From the NCBI GenBank assembly GCA_023846275.1, contig JAIUJO010000087.1:1830148-1894147 (forward strand): a DNA stretch of 64,000 nt, read 5' to 3'. Numbering within the stretch: position 1 is the first letter of the stretch; every line of letters starts with the position of its first letter. This stretch comes from Vanilla planifolia. Lineage: Eukaryota > Streptophyta > Magnoliopsida > Asparagales > Orchidaceae. The notes beneath the pieces were generated by a model. It was not told the origin of the DNA. It saw only the letters and a program-made list of their open reading frames with translations, and made no database searches. Both the position numbers and the translations under genes were made by a program. This document shows, piece by piece, positions 28,280 to 40,592 of this stretch.

Positions 28280-29545
28280 TTTGTTTGTGTGCTTATAAAA
28301 AAGTGTACAGATCTGTGTGTCTTCATCTGTGCTTGGTTGGGCATGCGTTTTTGTGGAACCGTGTATGTGTGAACATGTGTATATGTGTATGAATATGCAT
28401 GTGTGGGTGTGTGTAAGCATGTGCATATGAGTGTGAATATGTGTGTGCGTAAGCCTATGTGTAGGGGTTTGATACACATGTGTGTGTGTGTGTGCATGTG
28501 CATGTCTATGCATGAGTGTGCACATATGTGTATAACTGTGCATGTGTGAGTATTTTTGCATGTGTACATTTGTATGCGCATGTTTATGCATATGTGTGCG
28601 TGTGGCTGTGGGTGTATTTACATGTATATGTGCATGTACTTATGTGTTTGTGCACATGCAATTGAGTTTGTGCACTTTTGTGTGTGTGTGTGTTTGTAAT
28701 CACACTTGCATGTATGTGAATGTGTTTGTATATCTGCATGCAATCATTTGCGTATGTATGTGATTGTGTGCATGTGTATTTATGTGTAGTCCTTGTGTGC
28801 AATTGTATGCATGCATTTGTGTTCTTGTTTGTGTTTGTGGATGTGCATATATGTGATTATGTTTGTGCATATAAGTTTATACTTTTGTAAGTACATTGGT
28901 ACATGTTTGTGTTTATGTATATGTGTATGCACATGTGTTTGTGCATGAGTATGCATGTGTGTGCACAAGGGTGTTTGTGTGGGTGTTCGTGAGTGAGCAT
29001 GTGTGTGCATATATGATTGCATGTGCATGTGGATGTATGCACTTGTGCATACTTGTGTGTGCTTATGTGTTTCTATGCAAGTATAAGTGCATGTGTTTAT
29101 GAGTATGCATATTTTTATGTGTGTGCATGTGTGTGTGTGCATGTGTGAGCATTTACTTCTATTCTTTTGTGTGATAGTATGTGTGTGTGTGCATGTGCAT
29201 GTGCATTCATGTATGTGCATGAGCATTAGAACTTGTGTATATACATGCGTTTGCATTTGTGAGTGCATAGGTGTGTGCGCATGTACATGTGCATTTGTTT
29301 GTGCGGGTGTGTCTTTGTAAATTCTTTCAAACATGTATGAGTACATGTTTGCATGTGCACATGCATGCATGCATGTGCGTGCACACACACATGAGAGTGG
29401 GTGTGTGTGTGTATCTGTGTATGCATGTATATATCTATGTGTGAATATGCCTATTCCCAGGTCTATTCATTTGTGTCTATTGTGTAAGCATCTATGCACG
29501 TGTGTGTGAGTGGCCATCATTGTGAGCATATGCAAACACATGTCA
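28280..29545 (+). repeat. Older copy of the 35.6-36.8 kb segment (offset about 7.3 kb)
   Basis: Landmarks recur in order about 7.26-7.30 kb downstream. AAAAAAGTG is at 28,297 and 35,599. GAGTACATG is at 29,339 and 36,594, followed in both copies by GCATGCATGCATG. GTGGCCATC lies near 29,510 and 36,767. The intervening sequence is recognisably related but has many substitutions and indels. It is therefore an older layer of duplication than the 17.6-kb repeat. Confidence 0.75.
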
Positions 29546-32500
29546 GTGTATAGGTGTGCATGCATTCATGCATGTGTATGTATGTGTAGGTATGCATGTG
29601 TGTTCATGTGTGTGGGTGTGTGTGTATTCACAAGTGTGTAGATGTGTTATTACTTGAATGTGAATGTGATTGAGTCTGAGTGGGTGTGCATGAGCATGTG
29701 TTTGTGTATGCATGTGCATGTGCTTGTGCATATGCATGTGTTTTTGTTTGTGTATGGGTGTGCACACGCATGTATGTGGGTTTGGGTGGGTGTGTTCATG
29801 TGTGTGTGTGTGTGTCTTTCTGCCTATGTGAGAGTGTATGTCAGTGCATATTTGTGTGCATTCTTCTTGTGTGTATGTGCATGCATGCGTGTCTTTATGG
29901 GTGTGAGCATGCATATGTGTGTATTTTTGAATTTGTGTGTGTGTGGGTATTTGCATGTTAATGTGTGATTGCAAATGTGTACGAGTGTGCCCATGTGTGT
30001 CTGTGTGTGTTTGTACTCTTTGCACTCATATATGAATGTGTGCATGAGTATGGGTGCACATGTGTGTGTTTATGCATGTGCATTTGTGTATGCTTATGTG
30101 TGTTTATATGTGTGCATATGTGCTTTTTGGTTTGTGTACGTGTATGTGTGTGTACATGTCCTTAAGTGCATGTGTGTGTGTGTTCATGCATGTTTCTATG
30201 TGTGTGTGTGGGTACAAGTGTCTATGTGTGTGTGTGTATATGTGTGGGGTGTGTGTGTGCATATGGTTGTGCTATGCAGGCATGTATGTGCATGTGTGTC
30301 TATCTTTGTGTTTGCATGCACGAGAAAGTTTGTGTTTTTGTATGTATCTGTGAGCATGTGCATTCATGTGTAAGTGCCTACACGTGTGTGTGCGTGTGGG
30401 GGCGGGTGTTTATGTGAGTATGTTTGTATGTGTGTATGTGCGTATGTGTGTGTACGTGCATATGTGCATGTATCTATGTGTGTCTGAACGTGCATGCATG
30501 TTTGTGTGTGTGGGTGTATCATAGTGTTCATGTGTGCTGATGCGTGCGGATTTATGTTTGTTTGTGTGTGCATATGTGTATTCCTAAGCATACCTTTATG
30601 TGTGTGTGTGTGCATGCATGCACATGTGTGTATATATGTGTGTGTGCATGTGTGTGCTCATGTGAGTGTGTGTATATGTATGTGCATGTGCATATGTTTG
30701 TATGTGTGCATGCATATGCACACGTACGTGTATGTATGTGTATAAATCTATGTGCATTTGTCTATATGATGTTCTACATGCATTTATGAGTGTGCATGTT
30801 TGTGCTTGCATGTGTGTGTTAGTGTATTTTAGCATGTGTGTGTGTGTGTGTGTGTGTGTGGGCATGTGTATGTATATGTGTGTGCATGTCTTTATGTGTG
30901 AGTATGTGGGCATGAGCACATCTATATTTTTAAGTATGTGTATGTGCATTTGTCTATGTGCTTGTGCATATTTTATGTGTATTCACGAATACGTCTATGA
31001 TAGTCTGTGTGTATGTGCATGTGCTTGCATGTTTGTGTTCATTTGTCTATTCGTGCATGAATGTGTGTGCATATATGTTTGTGTTTGTGTATGTACATAG
31101 TTGTGAGTATGGGTGTGTGCATGCACATGTGCATGTGAGGGTGTGTGTTTGCATCTGCATGAGCATGTGTGTGCATGCGAGTATGCATGTACATGTGTCT
31201 ATGCATGTGTGTTTATGTGTATGCACGTATGTGTGTGTGACTGTGTGTATATATGTGTGTATGTGTGTTAGTGTGTGTGTGTGAATGTTTGTATGCCTGC
31301 ATATGTGTGGGTGTTTTCTTTTGTGTGTGTGCACGAGGGTATATGCAAGCGTGCATGAGATACATGTGTGCAAGCATGCATGTACATGTGCCTGTGTGGA
31401 TGCACATGTATGTGTGTGCATGTTTGTTTGCATGTGTATTTTTGTGTGTGATTGTGCATGTGTGAGGGTGCGTCTGTGCATGAGCATGTTGTGTGCATTA
31501 TGTTTGTTGTGTGTGAGTGTATCTATATGTGCACATGCTTATGGATGTGCTTGTGTACCTTTGTTTGCATGTGTATGCATGAGCATGCATGGGTGTGCAT
31601 GCATGTATGTATGTTAGTGTTTGTGTGTGTTTGTATTCATATGCACGTGTATACATTTTTGCTAGTGTGCAAGCATGTGTGTCGTGACTGTGTGAGCATG
31701 CGTGCATCTTTGCATGTTTATAGATTCCTACACATGAGTACATGCATTCATGCGTGCATGCTAGTGTGTGTGTTTGCATGTTAATGCATGTGTGCCTATG
31801 TGTGAGTGTCTCCATTCATGTGTGTGGATATACGTGTATGTGGGCTTATTTTATGCATGTAGGTACATGTTAGTATGTGTGGGTATGCATGTATTTACAT
31901 GTGCATATAAATATATGTGTGTGTTTATCCATGTGTGTTGGTGTGTTTTATGTGTGTGTGTGTATATGTTTGTATGCACATATATATTTGTGTCATTGTA
32001 CAGTTGTTTTTGCATGTGTATGATTATATGTTGCATGCATGCTTATGCATGCATGTTTGTATGTGAACATATGATTTTTTTTGCTTATGTGTGCATGGTT
32101 GCTTGCATGGGTTTGTGTGTGTCTTAAGGTGAATCTGTTCATGCATATATTTGCATTCTTGCTTGTGTGTGTATGTGTGGGTGGGTGGGTGTGTGCATGT
32201 GTGTGTGTGTGAGTGTGTGTACATGTGTGCATGTGTGTGTATGTGTGTGCATGTTCATGCATGCATGAATATGTGTCTACTTGTGTGCATGTGTGTACAT
32301 GTTCATGTGTGAATTATATGCACGTGTGTGCATGTGTGTGATTTTTTGTGTCTATGTGCATCCATGTATGTGCACATGCTGAGTGTGTGTGTGAGTACAT
32401 GCATGCACGTATGCTCACTTGTGTGTATGTGCTTGTGTGTCTGTGTTTGTGACAATGTGTGTTGTTGGTTTCATGTGCATGTCTAGGTGTGCATGTGGTT

Positions 32501-35500
32501 ATGCTTGTGCATATGTGTACATGTGTGTGTGTGTGTGTCTAAGTGTAAGTGCATCTATGCATGCATGTGTATTTGTGTGTGCATTTGTGTGTGTGTGTGT
32601 AAGTGCAGGCATAAGTGTGTGTGTTTCAATACGTGTGCGTGTGCATGTTCATGTGTGTGAGTGTTTGTGTGTGTTTGTATATGTGCATAATTCCTTATGT
32701 GTGGATAAGTGTATGCATCAAGCATATGTCTGGGTATATATATGTTTGTGTATGTTTGTGATAGTGCATCTATGTGTACATGTGTGTCTACACATGTGTA
32801 TTCACATTCATATGTGCACATGTGTTTTTTCATGTGTATATGAATCCATGCAGGAGGGTTTTCATGTGTGTGCATATGTGTGTATCTATGTGTGTGTACT
32901 TGTATACACATGCACATGTGTGTGTGTGTGCGCATGTGCATGTGTGAGTTTTTGTGTGTTGGAGTATTTGTGTGTATGTGTATACATTTGTGCTTATGTA
33001 CTTGTCTATGTGTGAGGGCACATGTTTGTGCTTAACGTGCTTGTGCAAGTATGTATGCATGTGTTTGTGTGTATTTGCATGTGTTTGTGTGCATTTGCAT
33101 ATGTTAATGTGTGTGTGTGTGCATGCTTGTGTTTGTTAATGTGCATGTGTGTGTCTGTGCATGTGTGTATGTGTGTGCATGATGTCTATGTGCGTGTGTA
33201 GGGTTTAGTGTGAGTTTGTGTGAGCACACATGTACGCATGGGCATGTGTGTGCATTCATGTGTGTGGGTTGCATGGGTGTATGTGTGCATGTTCTGTGCA
33301 TATGTGATCAGGTTTGTGCTTGCTTGTGTGTTTGGGTGCTTGTGTGAGTGTGCATGCATGCATGTGTATTAGTGTGGGCATGTGTTTGCATGTGGGTGCA
33401 CATGTATGTGTGTGTGCGTGTGCATCATGTGTGTATACAAGTGTATGAGTGTGAATCTATTTGTGTGTGTTTGTATATATGTTCATTTTTTTGCATGTGA
33501 GTGTGTTTGTGTGTGCATGCCTATGCATATTTGTATGTGTGCAAGTCTACAAGCATCGCATGCATGCACAAACATACGTGAGTGCCGTCTTTGTGAGTTT
33601 GCATTTGCATGTATGTCTATGAATGTACGTATGTGTCTTTGTTTGTGTGTGCATGCGATTGCATGTTTGTATCACTGCATGTGTGTGTATTTGTACTTGT
33701 GCATGCATGTGTTTTTTGTGCATTTGGGCATTTATGCCAACATGTTCAAGTATGTGCATTCATGTATATATGTGTGCACATATGTGAATGCATGTGCCTT
33801 TTGTGTATGTGTGTGTGTTCCTGTGTGTGTGTGTCAGAGTGTGCTTGTGCATGTGTTTGTGTAAGAATGTGTGTGTGTGTACATGTGAGCATGTGTGTCC
33901 ATCGATGCTCCTGTGTGCGTGCTTGTGCATGTGTGTGTGTACGTACTTGTTTGCATGTGTGTCTTTGATTTTGTGTTTATTACTGTGTTTGTGCATGCAT
34001 GCGTGCATGTGTGTATGCCTATGCTTGTGTGTGTCCTTGTGCATGTTCATGTGAGTGTGTGTGTGTGTGCGCATGTGCAGCTCCGTGTAGGTAGATGCGC
34101 ATGTCCATGTGTGCATGTGTGTGTCCATGATTGTATATATGTGCATGTGTGTTCATGGTACATGCATATGTGCATACTTGTTTACATATGTGTGTGCCTT
34201 TGGTCTTTTGTTCATTGCTATGTGTGTGAATGGAAGGTGTATGTGCTCGATTTTGTATATGGGCATGAGCACATGTGTGTGTATGCGTGTGTGAATTTGC
34301 ATGCATGTTTGTGATTGTATTTGTGCATTTTCTTTTGAGTGTGTGTGTGTGCATGCCTATGTTGAGTGTGTATGTGCATGTATGTGTATGGTTGTGCGTG
34401 CTTGTCTTTGTGTGTACATACATCCATTTGTGAGTGTGTATGTGTGTGCATGGATGTGTGCATATATGTGTGAATGTGCCTATGAGTTTGGGCATGTGTG
34501 CTTGCATGTGTGTGTGTTTGCATGCATTTTTTTATGTGCACATGCATGTGTATGGATTTATGAGTGTTTATTTTTGTGTGCATGTCATGTCTACACTCAT
34601 GTGTATATGTGTTTGTGTGTGTGTATGTTTAAGTGTATGTGTATGTTTGTGCTTGTATCTGTGCATGTGTTTGTGTGTTTGTGCATGTGTGTGTACAACT
34701 TAGCACATGTGTATATTTATAATATATGTGTGTGTATGTGTTCATGTGTGTGTGAGTGAGTACATGTGTGAGTGTGTGTGTATCTATATGTGCATATTTT
34801 AATGTGCGTGTGAGCCTTTAGGAAAGTGTGTATTTTTTATGTATGTGTGTGTATGCATTTGTACATATGTGTGCAAGTGTCTGTGCATGAGTACATGCAC
34901 ATGTGTTTATGTGTGTTTTGTGCATGTGTCTATGTGTGCATGTGTGTATACATATTTCTATGTTTGTGTGTGCCTATATGTGCATAGTTGCACGTGTGTG
35001 CGAGTGTTTGTGTGTGCATGTGATTTTATGACTATGTGTGCATGTGTCTAACCATGTTTATGTGTTTTCTTGTGGAAATGTGTGCCACTAGCATGTGTGC
35101 ACATGTGTGTGACTCTGCATGTGTTTTGGTGCGCTTGCTTGTTTTTGTGCTTTTGTGCATGTTCATGTTTATATGTGTGTGTGGACATGTGCATGCATCT
35201 ATGCATGCATGTTTGTGTGTGTGTATGTGTACGTTTGAACATGTGTGTGCATGAAAGGATGTGTGCATTTGTGTCTCTGTGTGCATGCATCTTTGTGGTT
35301 ATGTGTGTGCACAATTTTGTGTGTGTGTGTATGCATTGGCTTGAGTGTGTGTGGGACTAAGTGCATGTGGGTAAGTGTGTGTGCATGGGCGTGTGCATTC
35401 GAACGTGCCTATATCTGTCTGTGTGAATTCAACTATACGTGTGGTTATGTATGTGCATGTGAGCATATGTGTACTTGCTTGAGTGTGTGTATGTATGTGT

Positions 35501-38500
35501 GTATTTTTGCATTTTTATGTGCATGTGTGAGCATGCACATGTGGATGTGCAAATGTAAATACATACATGTGTTTGTGTATATTTCTTTTTGTTCTTGTAA
35601 AAAAGTGCACATGAGTGTGTGTTTTGAAATGTGTGCTTGGTTAGGATAATTTCTTAGGGTCCACAAGTGTGTGAGACGGTGCATGCATGCATGAGTATGT
35701 GTGTGCATGTGTGCATGCATATGTGTACATATGAGTGTGCATGTGTTTGTGTAATCCAATGTGTGGAGGTTTGTGTGTGCATTTGTATGTGCATAAATGT
35801 GCATGCCTACACAATAGTATGCACCTGTTTGTATAAGTGTGCTTGTGTGAGTGTTTTTGTGTGTGCATGCATTTGTATGCATATGTCTATACATATGTCT
35901 GTATGTAAGTGTATTTGCAAGTATATCTTATTGTTTTTGCATGTATGTGTTTGAGCACACTTTTGTGTGTATTTGCATTCGCACTTGTATGTGTGTGCAT
36001 GTGTGTGTGTCTACATGCAAGCATATGTATGAGTGTGTATTTGTGTGTAGTGCATGTGTGCATTTGTGTTCTTGTGTGAATGTGTGCATGTGTGTGTATG
36101 TGTGATTGTGTTAGTGTATGTGTGTGCATGTGTTTGCACTTTTGCATGCATGTGTGTTAGTGTATGTTTGTACTTGATATATGTGTGTGTGTGCATAGGT
36201 GTGCATATATGTGTGTTTGTGCATGAGTGTGCATGTGTGTGCATCTATGTGTGCGTTCGAGTTTATGTGAATGTGCATGTGTGTGCATATGTGATTATAT
36301 ATACATGTGTGTGTTTGTATGTGTCTGTGCAAGTACAAGTGCATTTGTTATGAGTATGCATATTTGTATAAGTCTGCATGTATGTATTTGCATGCATATA
36401 TGTGTGTACATGTCTATGAATTTACTTTTATTGTTTTGTGCAATAACATGCATGTGCATGTGTGTGTGTGTGTGTGCATGTACATGTGTGTTCATGTGTG
36501 TTTGCGCATTGGTGTATGTGTGTGAGTGCATGTACATTTGTTTATATGGGTCTATGTGGGCATGTGCTATTATACATTCTTTTGAGCATGTTTGAGTACA
36601 TGCTTCCATGTGTACATGCATGCATGCATGTGTATACAAACACATGTGAGTGTGGGTGGGTGCGTATGTATCTCTTTGTGCATGTATGTGTCTATGTGTG
36701 AATATGTGGGTTTGCCAGTATGTGCATGTGCATGTGTGCTATGTGAGCATTTGTGCAGCTATATGTGTGGCCATCTTTGTGACCATATGCATGCATGTAT
36801 GTGTGTATACGTGTGCATGCTTATATGCATGTATATGTATTTATGGTTGTGCATGTGTCTACATGTGTGTGTGCGTGCACGTGTGCACACATGCATGTAT
36901 GTCTATGTGTTTATGTGCATCTATTTTCCTATAAGCATTTGTGTATGTGTGCATGCATGTGCATATCCATGTGTGTACACGTATGTGTGTGCATTTGTAT
37001 GTGCATGTGTGCACATGTCTGAGTGCATGTGTGCATATGTGTATGCGTGTATATATGCAAGCATGAATGTGTTTTGATATTTGTGTATGTGTAGCTATGT
37101 GTATGTATGTGTGTCTGTGTTCGTGTGTGCTTATTTGCATATGAATGCTAGCATGTTTGTGTATGTGTGTGTGTTTGAATGTGTTTTTATTTGTGTGTAA
37201 GCATGCACATGAGCTCTTGTGCATTTTTTGCACATGCACTTGTGCATGTGCATATGTGTGTGTTTATGCATCTGTCTTTGTGTGAATGTATACATATGTG
37301 TCTGCATATGTGCTTGTGCATATGTATCTGTGTACCTGCATATGTGTGGGTGTGCCTATGCATGCATGTGCGTTTGTACATGCTTGTGCATGTGTATGTG
37401 CATGCACTTGTGGGTGTGTGTATTTGCATTGTTTTCTTGTGTGAGTGTGCATGTATTTTTGTGCATACATTTATGTGCATTTTAGTTTGTGCATGTGCAT
37501 GTCTATGAACCTATGTTTGTGCGTGTGTGCCTATGCCTGTGCATGTGCATGAGCGTGCTTATTTGTGCATGTGCATGTGTGTGTATGTTTATGTGAGTGT
37601 GTGTATGTGTGTGCACATGTGTTCTTATGTGTGCATCTGTGTGGATCGATACATTTGTGTGTGCAAGCATGAGTTTGCATACATGTTTGTTTGCCTATAG
37701 GTAGTGTGTGTGCGTGTCCATGTGCATGCGCATGTGTGTACGATTGTGTGCATTTCCTTTTGTGTGAACATATGCATGTATTATTGTGTGTGTTTCCTCA
37801 TGTGTGTGTATACGTGTGTGCATTTGTTTGTGTGTATATATGTATGTGTGCATGCATGGGGTGTGTGTTTGTATGTGTGTTTACTATGTGTGCTTATGTT
37901 TTGTGTATCATGATGCATGTGTGTTCATGTGCACAAGTGTGTGTCTAGGGTATGTGTGTGGTTTTGTATGTGTGTGCATGTTTGTGTATGCATATGATTG
38001 CATGCTTTTGTGTGTGTTTGCATATGTTCATTTATGTGAGTGTTTGTGTGTGTGTGTGTATGCATGCATGAGTGTATGTATGTGTGAGTACATCCGTGTA
38101 TGTGTGAGTGTTTGTTTGCTTGTGTGCATGTGTGCATGTGCATGTATTTGATTATGCATATGTGTGTGCATGCCTACATGCTAATGTGTGTGCTTTGTGT
38201 ATGTGAGTGTACATGTGTGTATGTGAGTGTGCATGTGTGTGTACTTATGTGTTTGCACATGTGTGTGCATATGTTTGTGTGTGTTTGGAAGCATGTGCCT
38301 TTATGTGTTTACACGTTCATGTGTGTGTGCGCATGCGTGTCGCTATGTTTGTGCATGTTTTTGCATTTGTGTGCATGTGTGAGTTCATGTGTGCTTCTTT
38401 ATGTGTGAGAGTGTGTTGATGCATGTATGTGTGGTTTTGTGAGTGTGTGTGTTGCTATGAATAGTCATTTGTGTATATGTGTTTCAGTGTATGTCTATGA

Positions 38501-39803
38501 GTTCATGCACGTGTGCATATGCATGTACGTGATTGTGCTTGAGCATGTGTGCACATGTGTGTTTATGCGTGTGTGCTTGTGTGTGTGCATGTGTGTGCAC
38601 ATTATTGTGTGCTTATGTGTACACCTTTGAGTGTGTTAGTGCATGTACAGAAGTGTACGTGTGCATGTGTTTGCGAGTCTGTGTGCATATGTATGCATGC
38701 ATGTGTGTGTGTTTGTGAGTATGTGTGCATATGTGTGTGTGTATGTGCATGCATCTCCATGTATGTGTGCATAAATGTGAGTTTCTATACTCATGAGTTC
38801 ATGTGTGTGTGCATGTGTAGTGCATGTTTGTGTCCATATATGTGTGTACATGTGTTTGTGTGCATGTGCATGCATGTGTGTGTGTATGCATGTACGTGTG
38901 GGTGTATGTGTGTATGTGTGTGTACTTGTGTATGTAGGTGCATTCATGGGTGCTTATGTGAGTTTGTTTATGTGTAAGCATTCTTGTGTGTGTACTTTTA
39001 CATGTGCATGCATGTGTGTGTATACACATATGCACATAGAAGTTCATGTGCATGTGTGTGTGTATGCATCTATGTTTGTGCATTTATGTGTGAGTGCATG
39101 TGTGTGCACATGCAAAGGCATTTGTGTGTGTCTATGTGTGTGCTTTTTGTGAATGTCTACATCTTTTGGGGTATGGGTGTGTTCATGTTCCTATTTGTGT
39201 GCTAGTATGCATATCTATATGCTTGCATTTGTTTGTAAGTGTGCTTGTATGTGCATGTGCATTCTTGTATGTGTGCTACTGATGTGCATATGTGTGTGCA
39301 TGGGGGTATGTAGTTATGGTCTTGCAAGTTTGTACATGTGTGTGTGTGGGTGTTTATGTTCTTGTCATGTGTCCATGCATTTGTATGTGTTTTTGTGTGT
39401 GGATGTGTGCATGCATGTCTATGGAGACAAGAGTCGGTTGGTGTTTACGTGTGTGTGTTATTGCAAGAATATGTGTGTGTGTGCTCTCTCATATATCTGT
39501 TCATGGGTGAGTGTGTGGTTGCATGTATTTATTTATACGTGTGGGTGTGTGCATGTTCATGTGTATGTCCATGCATACATGCTTGTGTGTGTGTGTGCAT
39601 GTGGGTGTGTCAAAGAACACACATCTGAATGTGAGATTACGTTCATGTGTGTTCATGTGTGTGTCGATGCATGTGCATATGTATGTGCATAAGTATGTGT
39701 GAGTGCATGGGCACATGCATGCATATGTCTACATATGTGCATACACCTGTGTGCGTGCATCTATTCATGCATACGTGTATCCATGTTTCTATATTTTCTT
39801 ATG

Positions 39804-39805
<2 letters not shown>

Positions 39806-39841
<36 letters not shown>
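39806..39841 (+). repeat. Perfect (TG)18 microsatellite
   Basis: Thirty-six uninterrupted bases of TG, the longest pure dinucleotide tract I noticed. Its counterpart in the right copy (57,418-57,453) has exactly the same length. Confidence 0.95.
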
Positions 39842-39842
<1 letters not shown>

Positions 39843-40592
39843 ATGTGTGTTTGTGTATATACAAGTGTATGTGCATGTCCTTTTAAAAAAAGTGTATGTG
39901 CATGTACTTTTTGACACATATGTGTGTGTTTGTGTTTACATGTTTATGCATGGACATGTGCATGTTGATGTCCGTGAGTTTGCACATATGTGTTCTTGCA
40001 CGAGTGTGTGTATGTGTGTGTGTGTGTGTATGCATAGGTGTGAGTATTTGTGCATGTGCATCCATGTGTTTGTGTTTGTCTGTGCATTTGTGCAAGTGCA
40101 TGTGCGTGTGTGTGTGTATTAATGCATTAATGTGAAAGTGTGTGTGTTTGTGCACATGAGTGTGTGCTTGTCCATGTGTGCATATATGCATGCATGCATT
40201 TATGCATGTGTTTGTGTTTTTACATACATATGTGTGCTTATGTATTTGTTTGCATAAGTGTGTGAGCATACTTGGTTATGTATGTGTGTATGCATGAATG
40301 TGTATGTGTGCAAGGGCATGTGCATTTGCATGTATTTGCATGCCTACATGTTTGTGTGTAAGTACTTTTATGATTTTGTGTATGTGTGTGCTTGTGCATA
40401 TTTATGTGTTTGTGCATGTGCATGTGTCTGTGTATGAGAGTGAAGGTATGTGTGTGTTCTTGTGGTGCATTTGCATGTATGTGTGTGTGTGTGCACGTCT
40501 GTGTCTATGTGCATGCGTTTGTTGGCATGTGTGCATTTGCATTTGTGTGCATTTTTCTGTATTTGTGTGCATATGTGTGTTCACTTGTATGA

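Larger units (their letters stand above)
19413..40592 (+). repeat. Degenerate TG-rich array 2
   Basis: The composition and polarity match array 1: TG/TGCATG words with G+T on the + strand and purine-pyrimidine alternation with scattered transversions. It runs without an AT-rich interruption for about 21 kb between an LTR fragment and the first readable gag codons at about 40,593. Local pure tracts include (TA)n at 23,809-23,825 and (TG)18 at 39,806-39,841. From about 34,340 onward it is duplicated in array 3. The long open frames on both strands follow from the alternation and have no recognisable domain. Confidence 0.9.

Noticed and set aside
4..40592. Many 60-243-codon open frames rich in Cys/Val/Met (+) or His/Thr/Met (-), for example 7,783-8,514, 11,734-12,432 and 13,148-14,119
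   Set aside because: They overlap on both strands and in several frames, have a composition dictated by TG/CA repeats, and show no domain. Their lack of stops follows from purine-pyrimidine alternation.
1..40592. Vertebrate-type (TG)n microsatellite locus
   Set aside because: The embedded gag has the plant copia UBN2 pattern, and the arrays are far longer and more degenerate than ordinary microsatellites.
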